This document shows, piece after piece, positions 9,285-18,900 of a stretch of 61,878 nt of DNA (positions within the stretch are counted from its first letter, which is position 1; each line of letters starts with the position of its first letter). The notes beneath the pieces were generated by a model, which ran no database searches, was not told the origin of the DNA, and saw nothing but the letters and a program-made list of their open reading frames with translations. The stretch lies in contig CAYXVF010000026.1 of assembly GCA_964468125.1 (NCBI GenBank), forward strand, positions 1-61,878. Direction: 5' to 3'. Source of the stretch: CAYXVF01 sp964468125 (GTDB lineage: Bacteria > Myxococcota > XYA12-FULL-58-9 > CAYXVF01). A program made the position numbers and the translations under genes.

Positions 9285-10375
9285 CACGCGTTGCCTTCAT
9301 AGTGCTCAGTAGCCTCGTCATGGCCTCATCGGTGCAGGCGAAGGAGAAGCGGCACAGGGTGTTGCCGGGCGAGACGGCGAGCGGTCTGGCGAAGCATTAT
9401 TACGGTGCGAGCTGGAAAGGCTCTTACATTCTCACGCGCAACGAGCTCGTTGACAACGCGCTGCCCGTGGGCAAGCGGATCGCGATTCCCGCTTCCTGGA
9501 CCTACACGGCGCGACGAGGCGATTCCTATGCTTCAATCGCCAAGCGAATGGTGGGCAAGGCGGAACGCTACCCTGCCATCCTCCGATTCAACCGCCTGAG
9601 CGAGCGCCTAGAGTTAGAGGTGGGTCAGGAGCTCCTCATGCCTTTTCACCTTCGCCACTCGGTGGCAAAAGGCGAATCCTTGAGTCAAATCTCTCGCCGT
9701 TATTACCGAACCGCCAAGCTCGGCAGCTTCCTGAAAGAATACAACGAGCTCAGCTCGTCGAAGCTCGAGGTCGGCCAACGGATCACGGTCCCGATCTTCG
9801 ATCGCAATACGATCGAAGTGGCGGACAAGCCCGCTCCCGATGCTCCCAATGTCGAGTCGACGGCCAGCGTACAGATCGAAGAGAAGAACGGAGATGACCA
9901 AGAAGCCCCCGAGGATCCTGCCGACGAGGACCCCGTGGTCGCCGACGCGGACATGATTGCAGACGAAGGGCCCGATTCGCCCGCAGCCGTGGACGAAGCC
10001 GATGGCCCAGCAGCCACTGCTGGGCTGGAGCCCGCCAGCGCTGATTTGGAAAGGCCAGCGGAGACGACCGACACCCCCGAGCTCGTCCTCGAGTCCGTCG
10101 ACTCAGCGGTCGAGGCCTATCGAGGCGGCTATTTTCGCGCGGCCTGCCCCGCGTTCGAGAAGATGCTCGAAGGCAAGGGTCTCGCACCGCGCGAGCGAAG
10201 CCGGGTGATCCGCTATCTCGGTTTCTGCAGCGTCGCCTTCGGCGATGGGCGGGCTGCGCGGGACTATTTTCGCTCTTGGCTGCTCACGGATCCGGAGGCA
10301 ACACTCGATCGCCGACAAACTTCCCCAAAGATTCTCGAAGTCTTCGACGAAGTTGCCGAGGAGGTTCGGCGCTGA
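9281..10375 (+). CDS. Secreted triple-LysM protein with TPR-like tail
   Basis: This 364-residue protein has a signal peptide ending near VQA (residue 20) and three consecutive LysM domains at about 24-68, 70-116 and 121-165, each with the hRVxxGET/GDS/GES start and a GxRIxIP-type end. An acidic, Pro/Ala-rich linker (about 170-250) leads to a helical TPR-like carboxyl part (about 255-364). LysM domains bind peptidoglycan, so the protein probably sits in the periplasm or on the cell wall. The start is the ATG overlapping the kinase stop (ATGA), so the two are coupled and presumably act together. Confidence 0.87.
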   Translation: MTRVAFIVLSSLVMASSVQAKEKRHRVLPGETASGLAKHYYGASWKGSYILTRNELVDNALPVGKRIAIPASWTYTARRGDSYASIAKRMVGKAERYPAILRFNRLSERLELEVGQELLMPFHLRHSVAKGESLSQISRRYYRTAKLGSFLKEYNELSSSKLEVGQRITVPIFDRNTIEVADKPAPDAPNVESTASVQIEEKNGDDQEAPEDPADEDPVVADADMIADEGPDSPAAVDEADGPAATAGLEPASADLERPAETTDTPELVLESVDSAVEAYRGGYFRAACPAFEKMLEGKGLAPRERSRVIRYLGFCSVAFGDGRAARDYFRSWLLTDPEATLDRRQTSPKILEVFDEVAEEVRR

Positions 10376-10381
10376 GGGGCC

Positions 10382-10408
10382 CGGACCAAAGAATCGTTCG
10401 ATGGTCCG
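10382..10408 (+). terminator. Possible hairpin after the LysM gene
   Basis: A perfect 7-base inverted repeat (CGGACCA / TGGTCCG) with a 13-base loop begins 7 bases after the LysM stop. There is no following T-tract, so it would not be a classical intrinsic terminator. It could still limit readthrough or protect the transcript end. Confidence 0.35.
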
Positions 10409-10526
10409 AAGAATGCCCCCAACGCCGGGGGGAGCCTTGATTCCTCACCATTCGCGCGTGCTAAAAAGCGCCAGACCCAAGACGAGGGGCAGCGTCGCCC
10501 GCCAGGGTCGGTGAGGAATGCGAGAC

Positions 10527-11459
10527 ATGAGTATACTGGTCGTCGGCACGGTCGCTTTCGATTCCGTTGAAACCCCGTTCGGGTCGCGTGAGCGCGTTCT
10601 CGGAGGCTCCGCCAGCTATCTCGCTACCTCCGCCTCGTTCTACGGCCCCTCGCGCATCGTGAGCGTCATCGGTGAAGACTTCCCCGAAGAACACCTCACC
10701 TACCTCCGCGAAAGAGGCATCGACACCGCCGGAATCGAGCGTGTGGACTCAGGAAAAACCTTCTATTGGCGCGGCCGCTACGACGAGAACCTCAACGTCG
10801 CCCACACGCTCGAGACCCATCTCAACGTCTTGGCGGACTTCAATCCGCAGCTCCCGAGCGAATACCGGGATGCGAAGTATGTTGCACTCGGCAATTTCGC
10901 CCCGGAGCTGCAGCTTCAGGTCCTCAAGCAGCTCGACAGTCCGCAGCTGGTCGCCGCCGACACGATGAACTTCTGGATCGAGGGCACCAACGAGGCGCTC
11001 CGCGAAACCTTGAAGCACGTGGACCTGCTTTCGATCAATGACGGCGAGGCGCGCCTGCTCTCGGGCGAGTACAACTTGCGCCACGCGGCGCGGGTCATCC
11101 GCGAAATGGGCCCCAAGATCTTGGTGATCAAGCGCGGTGAGTATGGAGCGCTGCTGTTCGTCGAGGATCAGATCTTCTCCGCACCCGCCTACCCCCTCGA
11201 GGTCATTCGCGATCCGACGGGCGCGGGCGACACCTTCGCCGGTGGCATGCTCGGCTTCCTTGCGAAGCAAGACCGCATCGACGAAGCATGCCTGCGCCAG
11301 TCGATCATCGTGGGCTCGGCGATGGCGTCGTTCGTGGTCGAGGACTTCTCCCTCGACCGAATGCGCACCCTCGACCGTCAGACCATTGAGATGCGCTTCC
11401 GCGAGTTCAATCACCTGACCCACTTCGACCAGAGTGGTCTGATGGTGGGTGACTTCTAG
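10527..11459 (+). CDS. PfkB-family carbohydrate/nucleoside kinase
   Basis: This 310-residue ribokinase-fold kinase has the amino-terminal glycine motif GGSASYLA and the carboxyl-terminal PfkB signature DPTGAGDTFAGG, whose Asp is the catalytic base. The start at 10527 (MSILVV) is preferred over the ATG nine bases earlier because GTGAGGA lies about 9 bases before it and only about 0-1 base before the upstream ATG. The substrate cannot be read from sequence; the family includes ribokinase, fructokinase and adenosine kinase. The next gene starts 12 bases downstream on the same strand. Confidence 0.92.
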   Translation: MSILVVGTVAFDSVETPFGSRERVLGGSASYLATSASFYGPSRIVSVIGEDFPEEHLTYLRERGIDTAGIERVDSGKTFYWRGRYDENLNVAHTLETHLNVLADFNPQLPSEYRDAKYVALGNFAPELQLQVLKQLDSPQLVAADTMNFWIEGTNEALRETLKHVDLLSINDGEARLLSGEYNLRHAARVIREMGPKILVIKRGEYGALLFVEDQIFSAPAYPLEVIRDPTGAGDTFAGGMLGFLAKQDRIDEACLRQSIIVGSAMASFVVEDFSLDRMRTLDRQTIEMRFREFNHLTHFDQSGLMVGDF

Positions 11460-11471
11460 AGCGGGCTCAAC

Positions 11472-12101
11472 ATGCCGAAGAAGCTGCCGCTGCCGACGCG
11501 CAAGCTCGACCCTCGCGCGTTTTATCTCGAGTACGTCCCATCACTCTGGGACGCGCTAATTGAGGGCGTCGAACGAGCCCCCTGGCGCCTCAGCATCGGC
11601 GCACGCCTGGACGCGGGCGCTGAGACCCTGAATTTCGCCATGCACGCGCACGGCACGGAGCTTCGGGTAGAGGAAGGCCGAGCGGAGCAGCCTCACCTGA
11701 GTTTTCTCTCCGATGTCGACTCTTTTCGGATCGCGATGTTCGACATCCTCCCGCGGATTCTAAAGACCGTGGAGCGCACACTCGGAGAAAAGAGCCCCGC
11801 CGACCCGATCGAGCAGTACGGCGCCTCCTTGGGACCCGACCGTCTCTACGACCTCCCGGGCACGATAGACGTGCACTACACGGACGACGCGGGCGACGAG
11901 GCCCAGGTCACGATCCAAATCGCGAGCGGTGAGGGGCCTCGAGCGACGGTTTGCGCGAGCGACGCGGATCTTTGGACACTGATCGAAAGCGGTGGGCGCC
12001 TGACTCAGCTCCTGCGCTCCAGGGCGGAGCTACAGGGCGATGTGGGCTACCTGCTGAGCGTTGCGGGGTTAGTGGAGCCTCAATCGGGCTCGACAGGCTG
12101 A
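11472..12101 (+). CDS. Uncharacterised protein, possibly SCP2-like
   Basis: This 209-residue protein has no signal peptide or membrane helix. Its carboxyl half (about 150-205), with ATVCASDADLWTLIESG followed by a short loop and LQGDVGYLLSVAGLV, resembles the end of SCP2/sterol-carrier-like domains, in which a lipid-binding strand-helix pattern precedes a GD...LL segment. The match is by eye and tentative. It lies 12 bases after the PfkB gene, so it is probably cotranscribed. Its 3' end overlaps the convergent symporter gene by 22 bases. Confidence 0.6.
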   Translation: MPKKLPLPTRKLDPRAFYLEYVPSLWDALIEGVERAPWRLSIGARLDAGAETLNFAMHAHGTELRVEEGRAEQPHLSFLSDVDSFRIAMFDILPRILKTVERTLGEKSPADPIEQYGASLGPDRLYDLPGTIDVHYTDDAGDEAQVTIQIASGEGPRATVCASDADLWTLIESGGRLTQLLRSRAELQGDVGYLLSVAGLVEPQSGSTG

Positions 12102-13777
12102 GGCGCACGGTCGAGGCGGCCCTCGAAACCACGCGTCGAGTCCGACTCATCGCTCTCGCGGTCGAGGAGGCTCAGCGTTTCGCCTTCGCTCGCCGCCATG
12201 GTCGCGGTCACCGCCAGGTCGCCGGTGACGTTGATCATCGTCCGAAACATGTCGAGCAGACGGTCCATGCCGAGGATGAGCGCGACGCCGACCGCGGGAA
12301 TCCCCGCCGAGGTCAAGACCATCGCCAGGGTCACCATGCCCGCGCCGGGCACCCCGGCAGCGCCCACGGATGCCATCGTCGCGGTGAATACGATGCCGAG
12401 CTGCTGACCGAGCGTGAGATCAATCTGAAACACCTGCGCGATGAAGACCGCCGCAACGCCCTGATAGAGCGCCGTTCCGTCCATGTTGACCGTCGAGCCG
12501 AGAGGCAACACGAAGCTCGAGGTCGAATTGCTGATCCCCATGTTCTCCTCCGCGCATTCCATCGTCACCGGGAGGGCCGCGGACGAGGACGAGGTGGAGA
12601 AAGCGATGAGCTGAGCGGGTCGCGCGGCTCGGAGAAAGCCCCCGAGTGGCAGGCGCGCCACGAGGCGCACGAGGCCGCCATAGGTGATCGCGGCGTGCGC
12701 GAACAAGCCGATCAACACCGCGACGGCGTAGGCCAAAAGCGCGCCGAGCAAGCTGATTCCACTCGTGCCAACGACATCCGCGAGGAGTGCCGCAACGCCG
12801 TAGGGGGCGAGCATCATCACGATGTGGATCACGACGATCATCGCGTGCTGGACCCGGTCGAAGAACGTCACGACCGGCCGGCCCTCTTTGTCGTCGAGAA
12901 GCGTGAGCGCGACCCCAAAGAAGACGGCGAAGAAGATGATCTGAAGCATGTCGCCGCTTGCGAGCGAGCCGATCGGGTTCTCCGGGATGATCCGAAGAAT
13001 GTTGTCGATCGTCGAGGGGGCTTCGGCGGCTGCCTGCGCCCGAGAGCTGGCTGCACTCTCGAACTCCGCCTGCAATGCGGCTCGGGATCCCTGGTCGACA
13101 TAGCTTCCGGGACTCAGCACGTGCGCAACGACGAGCCCGATGGTGACCGCGATCGCGGTTGTCCCCAGGTAGAGTCCGAGCGTCTTGCCACCGAGCCGGC
13201 CGAGCTTTCGGATGTCTCCCAGGCTCGCCACACCCACCAGGAGTGATGCGAACACGAGCGGAACGATGACCATTTTGATCAGCCGCATGAACGCAGTCCC
13301 GACCGGTCGCAAGAAGCTGACGATGCTGTCGCCCATGCCACTGATAGGCTGTGGAAAGTAAGCGAAGCCTCCGCCGTCGAGGGGCGCGCGGTCGATAGCG
13401 AGCCATACGTCCGCCTTTTGGCCGCTCTTGATCCCACCGAGCGCGTCGCTGAGCGCGCTCTCCGTGTCGCGAAGGACCAACCGGTTGTCGATCCGCAGGC
13501 GGACCTTCGCTGCTACGGGCCCTTCCGCGGTAGCGCCGCCGTCGGTCGTGAAGGAGGCGATCTTGGTTTCGAGGAGCGGGAGCCGCAGGGCCAGGCCGCT
13601 CGGGAGCGGCAGAGGAGTCTCGAAATCCCCCGCTTCGTTCAACGAAGCATAGAGCTGCACGGACCCGCTCGAGATGGTGTAGAGGTCCTTATCGAGGAAC
13701 GGCGACTTGGGGCCGGCGACCAGGCCGATGACGGCCCCAATAGCCATTCCGATCAGGATTTTCGTGTAGATTTGCAT
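12080..13777 (-). CDS. Dicarboxylate/amino acid:cation symporter (DAACS family) with an inserted domain
   Basis: This secondary transporter of the glutamate/C4-dicarboxylate family is recognised by FMRLIKM (about 163-169) with PLVFASLL after it, the serine-rich re-entrant loop SSSSAALPVT, and the substrate/cation motif GSTVNMDGTALY. At 565 residues it is about 120 longer than typical DctA/GltP proteins. The excess lies between the first helix (about 5-22) and the second (from about 151). It is a largely polar, beta-rich insertion of about 110 residues on what should be the periplasmic face. The substrate (glutamate, aspartate, succinate or other) is not deducible. Confidence 0.92.
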   Translation of the reverse strand: MQIYTKILIGMAIGAVIGLVAGPKSPFLDKDLYTISSGSVQLYASLNEAGDFETPLPLPSGLALRLPLLETKIASFTTDGGATAEGPVAAKVRLRIDNRLVLRDTESALSDALGGIKSGQKADVWLAIDRAPLDGGGFAYFPQPISGMGDSIVSFLRPVGTAFMRLIKMVIVPLVFASLLVGVASLGDIRKLGRLGGKTLGLYLGTTAIAVTIGLVVAHVLSPGSYVDQGSRAALQAEFESAASSRAQAAAEAPSTIDNILRIIPENPIGSLASGDMLQIIFFAVFFGVALTLLDDKEGRPVVTFFDRVQHAMIVVIHIVMMLAPYGVAALLADVVGTSGISLLGALLAYAVAVLIGLFAHAAITYGGLVRLVARLPLGGFLRAARPAQLIAFSTSSSSAALPVTMECAEENMGISNSTSSFVLPLGSTVNMDGTALYQGVAAVFIAQVFQIDLTLGQQLGIVFTATMASVGAAGVPGAGMVTLAMVLTSAGIPAVGVALILGMDRLLDMFRTMINVTGDLAVTATMAASEGETLSLLDRESDESDSTRGFEGRLDRAPQPVEPD

Positions 13778-14039
13778 AGTTACGGGTCAATGAGTACAGC
13801 CCCCGCTGATCGAGAGCCTCGTTTCGATTTTCGACACGATACGGGAAAGGTTGCGCGCATTGAAAGGATTCCTGACGAAGACCGGCCTGGATTCGCCATT
13901 GCTCGCCCAAGGGGGGATGAGCATTCAACGGCCCCAACAGTTGGGCTAGGAAGCGAACCATGCGGTATGGCGCGACACCATTGTCCCCCCTCGAGATCAG
14001 GAGGAATGGGCCGAGCGACGGTTGACTCGCCCCTCACGG
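13778..14039. other. Divergent intergenic region between the symporter and tamA-like genes
   Basis: These 262 bases contain no credible gene. They should hold promoters for both flanking genes, but no clear sigma-70 or sigma-54 element stands out. A purine-rich AGGAGGA near 13999-14005 looks like a ribosome binding site but lies about 35 bases from the favoured ATG (14040) and 16 from a TTG (14022) in the same frame. Confidence 0.35.
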
Positions 14040-15923
14040 ATGCCACGTCGGCACGCCACCCTTCCCCTCGCGCTCGTTGTGTGGGGCTGTTCGCTGTGGA
14101 GCTGTGCGGCGCCCGCGGTGGAGGGCTATAAGGCCGTTCGTCGCGTCGAGCTCGACGGCGCTCGCGAAGTCTCGGAACGAGACGTGCTCAAAGGGCTCGC
14201 GCACCATCCGCCGCGCGGCCTCCTCGTGACGGAGAAGGCCCCCTTTCGAAGGGCTGCGCTCGGAGACGACGTGAAGCGCGTAGAGGTCTACTACCATCGC
14301 ATGGGCTATTTCGCCGTCGAGGTTGGCCAACCGCAGCTTCGTGAGAACCCCGACTCCGTCGCCATCATCTTCCCGGTCCGCGAGGGGCCACGCTACAACG
14401 TCGAGGCGGTCGAATTGGACTATGCGAATGCGAGCTCGACGTCGCTGCCGAGCGAAATCGAGAACGACCTTCCGCTCGAGGCCGGCGCTCCCTTCGAGCT
14501 GGGAAGCTTCGAGAAGACCCGGCGACAACTCGAAGCGCGTCTTCTGAACGCCTCCTACTACGACGCGAAGGTGAACGGAGAAGCGCTCGTGGATCACGAG
14601 ACCCGGTCCGTGCGCGCACGATTCGTGGTGCAGCCGGGCAAACCCAAACGATTCGGCCCGGTGGAGATCGACGCGCCCTTCCTCCCGAAAGACTCGATCG
14701 AGGAACGGATCGCCTGGCGCGAAGGCGAGCCGTTTTCCCCTGGCGCCATCCGCATCTCAGAGGGGCGTCTGCTCGAGCTCTCAGCCTTGGGCACGAGCAG
14801 CTTCGAGATCCAGTCGGACCCGAACACCGAGGAGCTGCCGATTCTGATCCGCGGCCGTCCGGCCACGCTCAACGAGCTTCGTCTCGGTGGCGGCGTTCTG
14901 GTCGACGCCTCGAACACGATCGCCCGGCTGCGGGGTACCTATACGCGACGGCAACTCTTTGGCGCCTTGCGCACTCTGCGCATCGGCCTGAGCCCGGAGT
15001 TCTTCATCGAAACACTGAACGTCGGTTTCACGGGCACAATCAATCTGATCCAGGATGACGCTCTGGGACTCGCCCGGGCCAAGCTCACCTACGAGCTCCG
15101 AAGTGACCTGCTGCAATATGAAGGCTTCGAGAACCTGGCCGCGGGTGCGAGCATCACCTTTGCTCAGCCCTTTGTTCGCGACCGGCTCGTGGTGAGCGTG
15201 CAACCGAGTCTCGTCGCCTACCGCGTCAACATCACCGACGACGGCCTGGCTCAGGACCCGATCGTGGAAGAAGTGGGACTCGTCGATTCGGCAGCCGCGG
15301 CGCTCACCGGGAGAGTGAGCTTCGACGCCCGTGACGACCCGATCTCCCCCACGCTCGGCTACTTCCTTTCGTTCCGCACCGACTTGGGACGGCGACTCGT
15401 CGATTTCGAGAGCAACTTCTGGCTCGTCACGCCGCAGGCGCTCGCCTACGTGCCGCTTTATACCAGCCGGGTGGTTCTCGCGGCTCGTCTGCGCTTCTCC
15501 CACAACCTCGGCCAGTCGCCGCTTCCTCTCCCCTTCCGAGTCTTCGGCGGCGGCACGGGCAACAATCGTGGGTTTGCCCGTCGGGAGCTCTCGCCGGGCG
15601 TGACCGGTACCGACGGCGATTACGTGCCAGTGGGTGGCGAAACCGAGCTGCTCGCGAGCGTCGAGCTGCGTCTGCGCGTGCGTCGTTTCTTCGATCGATG
15701 GCTCGGCGTCGTCCTCTTCTCCGATGCCGGTGACGTGGCGCTCAGTATTGACGACCTCGAGCTCGTGCCTCCACACGTGGCGGTCGGCACGGGCCTGCGT
15801 TTTGGTACTCCCGTCGGCCCCCTGCGCATCGACCTGGCGACCCGCCTGAATCGTTTGGGTGCGGACGAGCCTGCTCCCGGCGCCCGCTGGCAGTTTCACA
15901 TCGCGCTGGGCGAGGCGTTCTGA
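14040..15923 (+). CDS. Omp85/TamA-like outer membrane assembly protein
   Basis: This 627-residue protein has a signal sequence with a lipobox-like LWSC (about residues 14-17). Roughly three POTRA repeats follow (about 25-105, 110-205 and 205-275), then a carboxyl-terminal beta-barrel of the bacterial surface antigen family ending in a terminal phenylalanine (GEAF), the usual BAM-recognition end. It overlaps the following TamB-like gene (TGATG), the classical tamA-tamB arrangement. It should insert or help assemble outer-membrane proteins, or act with TamB in lipid transport. The start could also be the TTG at 14022, six codons upstream. Confidence 0.88.
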   Translation: MPRRHATLPLALVVWGCSLWSCAAPAVEGYKAVRRVELDGAREVSERDVLKGLAHHPPRGLLVTEKAPFRRAALGDDVKRVEVYYHRMGYFAVEVGQPQLRENPDSVAIIFPVREGPRYNVEAVELDYANASSTSLPSEIENDLPLEAGAPFELGSFEKTRRQLEARLLNASYYDAKVNGEALVDHETRSVRARFVVQPGKPKRFGPVEIDAPFLPKDSIEERIAWREGEPFSPGAIRISEGRLLELSALGTSSFEIQSDPNTEELPILIRGRPATLNELRLGGGVLVDASNTIARLRGTYTRRQLFGALRTLRIGLSPEFFIETLNVGFTGTINLIQDDALGLARAKLTYELRSDLLQYEGFENLAAGASITFAQPFVRDRLVVSVQPSLVAYRVNITDDGLAQDPIVEEVGLVDSAAAALTGRVSFDARDDPISPTLGYFLSFRTDLGRRLVDFESNFWLVTPQALAYVPLYTSRVVLAARLRFSHNLGQSPLPLPFRVFGGGTGNNRGFARRELSPGVTGTDGDYVPVGGETELLASVELRLRVRRFFDRWLGVVLFSDAGDVALSIDDLELVPPHVAVGTGLRFGTPVGPLRIDLATRLNRLGADEPAPGARWQFHIALGEAF

Positions 15924-18900
15924 TGCGACGTCGACTTCTCATCGCGTTGGCCGTCGTCATGGGCACATTTGCGGTCGCGCTCGTGCTCGTGCTCGCAAAC
16001 CCCGGTTGGGTGATCGAAACCGCGACGCCTTCGCTCCTCGCATTCGCGAACGAGGAGCTCGCCGGCACCATCCGCGTCGAGGAGGTCGAGGCCCACGGAT
16101 GGTCCGACCTCGAGCTTCGAGGTGTGAGGATCGAAACCTCCGCCGGAAACCCCGCCGTGGAAGCGTCACGGGTGCGCGTCAGGTTCGCGCCCCTCGAGTT
16201 GCTCTCCGCAAGACTCCTCGTCTCAACACTCGACGTCGACTCGGCCAGCGTCGATTTTCACCCCGATGGTCCGGGGCCCGTTTTCTCTGACGCATTCGAT
16301 CCCGTCGATGACGATGAAGAAGAGGATCCGCCGCGCGCAGATCGAATCCCGATTTTCATCCGCGTTTCCAACCTCCGGGTGCGCGATGCGTCTTTCAGTG
16401 TCATACCCGGCGAAACCCGGCAGTCGTTGCACGCGCTCAGTGTCTCTGGCGCCATGCGCCTGAACCGCTCGGGCGAGTTGCGTGCCGAGCTCACCGCGAA
16501 GAACGAGGCGATCGACCTCGAGGCGAAAGCCGAGCGCTTCGACGTCTTCGAGCTCTCTGGGAGCCTCGATGCGCAGGGAGAGATCGGCAGCGCCCTCGTG
16601 CGCCGATGGTCGGAGTCCTATCGATGCACGACCCGCTTCGAGATCCACGGTGAGCGCCCCGCCGCCAGCGACAGCTGGAGCTTGCGCGCTCAGGTCACCG
16701 CCGATGGGCAAGCCTTCGACGGGGCGATCCGCACTGGCCCACGTTTCGATCACCGTTCGAGCCGACTGACGATCGAATCTCAGGGAGTCGAGCGATGCCT
16801 TGCGCTCGGCGTTGCGGGCACGGGAAAGGTCGAAATCGCAAACGAGGGGCCGGTCTCGAATCTGAGCTCCCGTTGGGCGGTCGAGCTGCGAGAGCTCCGA
16901 GCGGACGGACGGCAGCTCGGCCGGTTCGAGGCCGCGATGGAGACGACCCTCTCCGATCGAGGCATCGAGGGTACGCTCCCGCGTCTTCGCTGGGCGAGCG
17001 AGCGCTTTGACCTCACCGGCGAGCTACGCCGCTTTCGCTTCGGGTCTCGCCTGCTTCAGGTCGAAGGTCTCGCCCTGCGCGAAAGACGCGGGCGGCTCGA
17101 CGCGGAGCTCACCCTCGACCCGCGCTCTCCCCTCGGTCCCGGTACGAAGGCGCGCATCGTCGGGCACGTCGAGGATCTCTCTCCCTGGTCGCCGTTGCTG
17201 GGCACACCACTCGCCGGTGCGGTGGAGGTGAACGCGAACCTCGCGGTGAGAAGACGGCTCGAGGGTGAGGCGGCCGTTCGGGCCGAACGGCTCCAAGTCG
17301 GTAGCGTGGGACCTCTGGAGGCGTTCGTTGACCTACGAAGCTCCGCGACGGAGGCGCAAGGCCAGAAGATTCGCTTCTTCGGCAACGCAACCTCGGCCCG
17401 AGGCGCCGGCGAGCTGCGTTGGGAGGGGGCGAGCGAGCTCACGGAGCTGCCGAAGAACCTGCCCTCTCTTCTCGCTACGACCTGGACGCGCGTGGACGTT
17501 CTAGGCCTCGAGCTCGCGCCGTGGATCGACGGGGTAGACGCACAAGTCTCCGGCGAGGTCGACTGGCGACGCAGCCGGCTCACCGCCGACCTTGCCGCAA
17601 CGGTGCACGAGCCCACGGACGGACAGATTCAAGCGGCCGTCCGCACCAAGTCGAGCGGACTCGAGCTCGAGCTCGACCTCCGTGACCCAGGCGACGCTTC
17701 GGCTCGAATCGAGGTGCGTTCCACCGCGGGTCCGCTGGAGCTTCTCTCACGTGATCTGTTGCGCGAGACCTGGCAGATCGAGCTTCAGACAAAAAACATC
17801 GATGGCACGACGATCGCGCGCTATGTCCCCGCACTCGACGGTCTGAAGGGCGAGCTCGCGGCAGAGGCCTCGCTGGAAGTACGCGAGCTCGAGCCTCGCG
17901 GCGTCATCGCCGTGAACGCGTCGGCGCTGCAATTGAACGACTCACCTCCCCTCGACGTGAGCGCGACCCTTCATGCAATCGATCACCAGCTGGACTCCAA
18001 CTTCGGTTTCAGCGGTGTCGTCACCGGGGATGCACGGCTGCGACTGGCTGAGCTTCCGGAGCCGCAGAGCCTCTCTCTTGACACCCTCAGAGACCTCGAG
18101 GGCAGCTTTCGGATCACCGCTGCGGATACGGAGGCGCTCTCGCAATGGCTGCTCGAGCGCGAGGTAAGCGGTCGTGTTCGTGCAGAAGGCACAATCGGTG
18201 CGGGTGCAATCGAGCTCGATGCGCAGCTGAAGCAGATCAGAACCGCGGGCGTTGTGACGCCCCTCGACGGCACGCTCTGGGTCCGCAGCTTTGCCGAAGA
18301 AACGCTCGCGTCTTTTCTGATCGACGACGACGATCTGTTTCGCGTCAACGCGGACGGTCGCGTCGGCGCGGATCTCTTCACTCTGCTCGAGAACCCGGAT
18401 CCAGCCCTTCCCTATCGCGTTACCCTCGATGCGCAACAGCTGCCGCTCAGTGACATTCCCGCCCTCGCCGCGCTGCGCGGGCACGCCGCAGGGAGCCTGA
18501 CGATCAGCGCCGAGTTCGAAGGCGACCAGAAGGATTGGCGCGGCAGCGCAAATGCGTCCGTCGCCGGCGCAATTTTCGGGTCGACGGTCTTCGAGGAGCT
18601 GAAGGCTGACGCCACCCTCGGCCCCGAGCGTGTCGCGCTGCAGGCCCTGGCCGTCACGGGGCCAGGCTCCCGGCTGAGCATCGAGGGATCTTCGGCCGTC
18701 GGCGAGAGGGACCTCGAGCTTCGGATTTTGGCGAGTCGTTTTCCCCTCGACTGGCTCTACGCCGTCTCCCTCCTGACGCAGAACGGCCGCTACCTCCTCG
18801 GCAGACTCGACTCCGACCTGCGCGTTCGCATGACACCGGACCGGGTGCGTTTAGACGGCACCGTCGATGTGCGCGACGCCTCTGGCGTCGTCCTAGACGA

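Noticed and set aside
11951..13246. 431-residue plus-strand frame across the symporter gene
   Set aside because: The composition is rich in Arg, His and Glu with no domain, and it is antisense to a strongly identified transporter.
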